64,000 nt of DNA from Aeromonas simiae. Its GTDB lineage: Bacteria > Pseudomonadota > Gammaproteobacteria > Enterobacterales > Aeromonadaceae. Numbering within the stretch: position 1 is the first letter of the stretch; every line of letters starts with the position of its first letter. The stretch is from NCBI RefSeq assembly GCF_000820125.1, contig NZ_CDBY01000034.1:1-64000 (forward strand). The letters are read 5' to 3'. Made by a program: the position numbers and the translations under genes. This document shows positions 63,349 through 64,000 of the stretch, one piece after another. The notes below the pieces were generated by a model. The model made no database searches. It was not told the DNA's origin and saw only the letters and a list, made by a program, of their open reading frames with translations.

Positions 63349-63582
63349 AGTATTAGTTATTCGCATTCTCTGTGGTGGGGCTATTCTGATTGACTGCCAC
63401 GCGAATGGCAACCTCGAACTGGCTAAGCGAACCATTATAGAGTTTTCGATTAACGAAAATAAACACGTAAATTCAAAGGCTTTTCTCCATTCAGCCCAAA
63501 GCCAGATTAGAGCAATCGCTCTTGAGGTACAGGCACGAATGTTGCTATGATGTAACTAATGTTACTGGTCGGATGAGAAGCA

Positions 63583-64000
63583 ATGGAATGGCTCTTCCGG
63601 CGTGCCAGCCTGGTACGCCACGCCCTCAACTGGTGGCCTCCGTTCCGGGGCGCCGGGATCAAGATAGAAGCCTTGAGCGATGACTACCGCTATTGCCGGG
63701 TGGTGCTCAAGGCGCGCTGGTCGACCCGCAATGCCAATCGTACCCAGTTCGGCGGCAGCATGTTTGCGATGACCGATCCCATCTATCCCCTGATGCTGAT
63801 GGGGTACTTCAAGAACCACTACTACGTCTGGGACAAGTCGGGCGACATCGACTACATCAAGCCGGGCAAGGGACCGCTGGTGGCCGAGTTCACCTTGAGC
63901 GACAGCTCGCTGGCCGCCATCGTGGCGGCGACCGAAGGGGGGGATAAGCACTTCCCTGAATTCAGCGTCTCCATCCAGGATGGCAAGGGGGAGGTGGTGG
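63583..64000 (+). CDS. DUF4442 (hotdog-fold) protein, partial
   Basis: The first 139 codons of a gene cut by the right edge. The start MEWLFRRASLVRHALNWWPP and the later QFGGSMFAMTDPIYPLMLMG match the DUF4442/YiiD_C-like thioesterase superfamily. A thioesterase role is possible but not established. ATG at 63583 has a weak GAGAAG upstream. Divergent from fur. Confidence 0.8.
   Translation, partial: MEWLFRRASLVRHALNWWPPFRGAGIKIEALSDDYRYCRVVLKARWSTRNANRTQFGGSMFAMTDPIYPLMLMGYFKNHYYVWDKSGDIDYIKPGKGPLVAEFTLSDSSLAAIVAATEGGDKHFPEFSVSIQDGKGEVV

Noticed and set aside
63349-63470. Fur box for fur autoregulation
   Set aside because: Only loose AT-rich similarity to GATAATGATAATCATTATC; no convincing paired hexamers or 7-1-7 arrangement.

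Overview
The window reads as a chromosome segment of a gammaproteobacterium of the genus Aeromonas. The main support is the polar-flagellum block ending in two tandem flagellins, flaG, fliD (flaH), fliS (flaJ) and a maf-1 type flagellin-glycosylation gene, an arrangement known from Aeromonas. The close match of aroF, tyrA, nagC, hdfR, fur and glnS to enteric proteins agrees with this. The genus assignment is an inference from gene content and family knowledge, not from a search.

Positions 1-10,800 are accessory. A 3' half of a tRNA-Ser(UGA) gene (471-534) and a second, deleted copy of its 3' end (10459-10478) bracket about 9.9 kb. Inside, all on the minus strand, lies a type I restriction-modification operon (hsdM, hsdS, hsdR). 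It continues through a possible 41-codon ORF into a two-gene Septu-like anti-phage module (ptuA ATPase, ptuB HNH nuclease). Beside the right repeat are relics of a CbeA/YeeU-type antitoxin and of a tyrosine integrase. This is a tRNA-anchored defence island.

Positions 11,290-16,720 are core housekeeping: a 61-residue hypothetical protein, an HD-GYP phosphodiesterase, rsuA, an EamA transporter, a periplasmic oligopeptide-binding protein and yfcE.

Positions 16,710-38,181 hold the polar flagellar region: flgN-flgM-flgA leftward, then cheV-cheR, flgBCDE, flgFGHIJKL, flaA, flaB, flaG, fliD, fliS, a FliT-like gene and maf rightward. Recognisable sigma-54 promoters precede flgB and flgF. Recognisable sigma-28 promoters precede flgM, cheV, flaA and flaB. 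They suggest the usual order: sigma-54-driven hook and basal body, FlgM export, then sigma-28-driven filament and chemotaxis genes. The maf gene is visibly AT-rich against its neighbours.

Positions 38,379-43,521 hold ppk-ppx (polyphosphate metabolism, with a candidate Pho box), gcvR and a DUF2726/zinc-ribbon protein. Positions 43,650-49,089 are the glycerol regulon (glpK, glpF, glpR, glpD) with several candidate GlpR operators. Positions 49,371-51,632 are aroF-tyrA with a TyrR box, followed by hdfR and maoP.

Positions 53,158-60,853 form an amino-sugar and chitin-oligomer locus: nagC, nagA and nagB leftward, nagE rightward, and a secreted chitobiase. Two candidate NagC boxes about 93 bp apart and a CRP-like site lie in the divergent nagB-nagE gap. 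The window ends with glnS, fur and a DUF4442 gene cut off by the right edge. No CRISPR array, rRNA gene or intact insertion sequence was seen.
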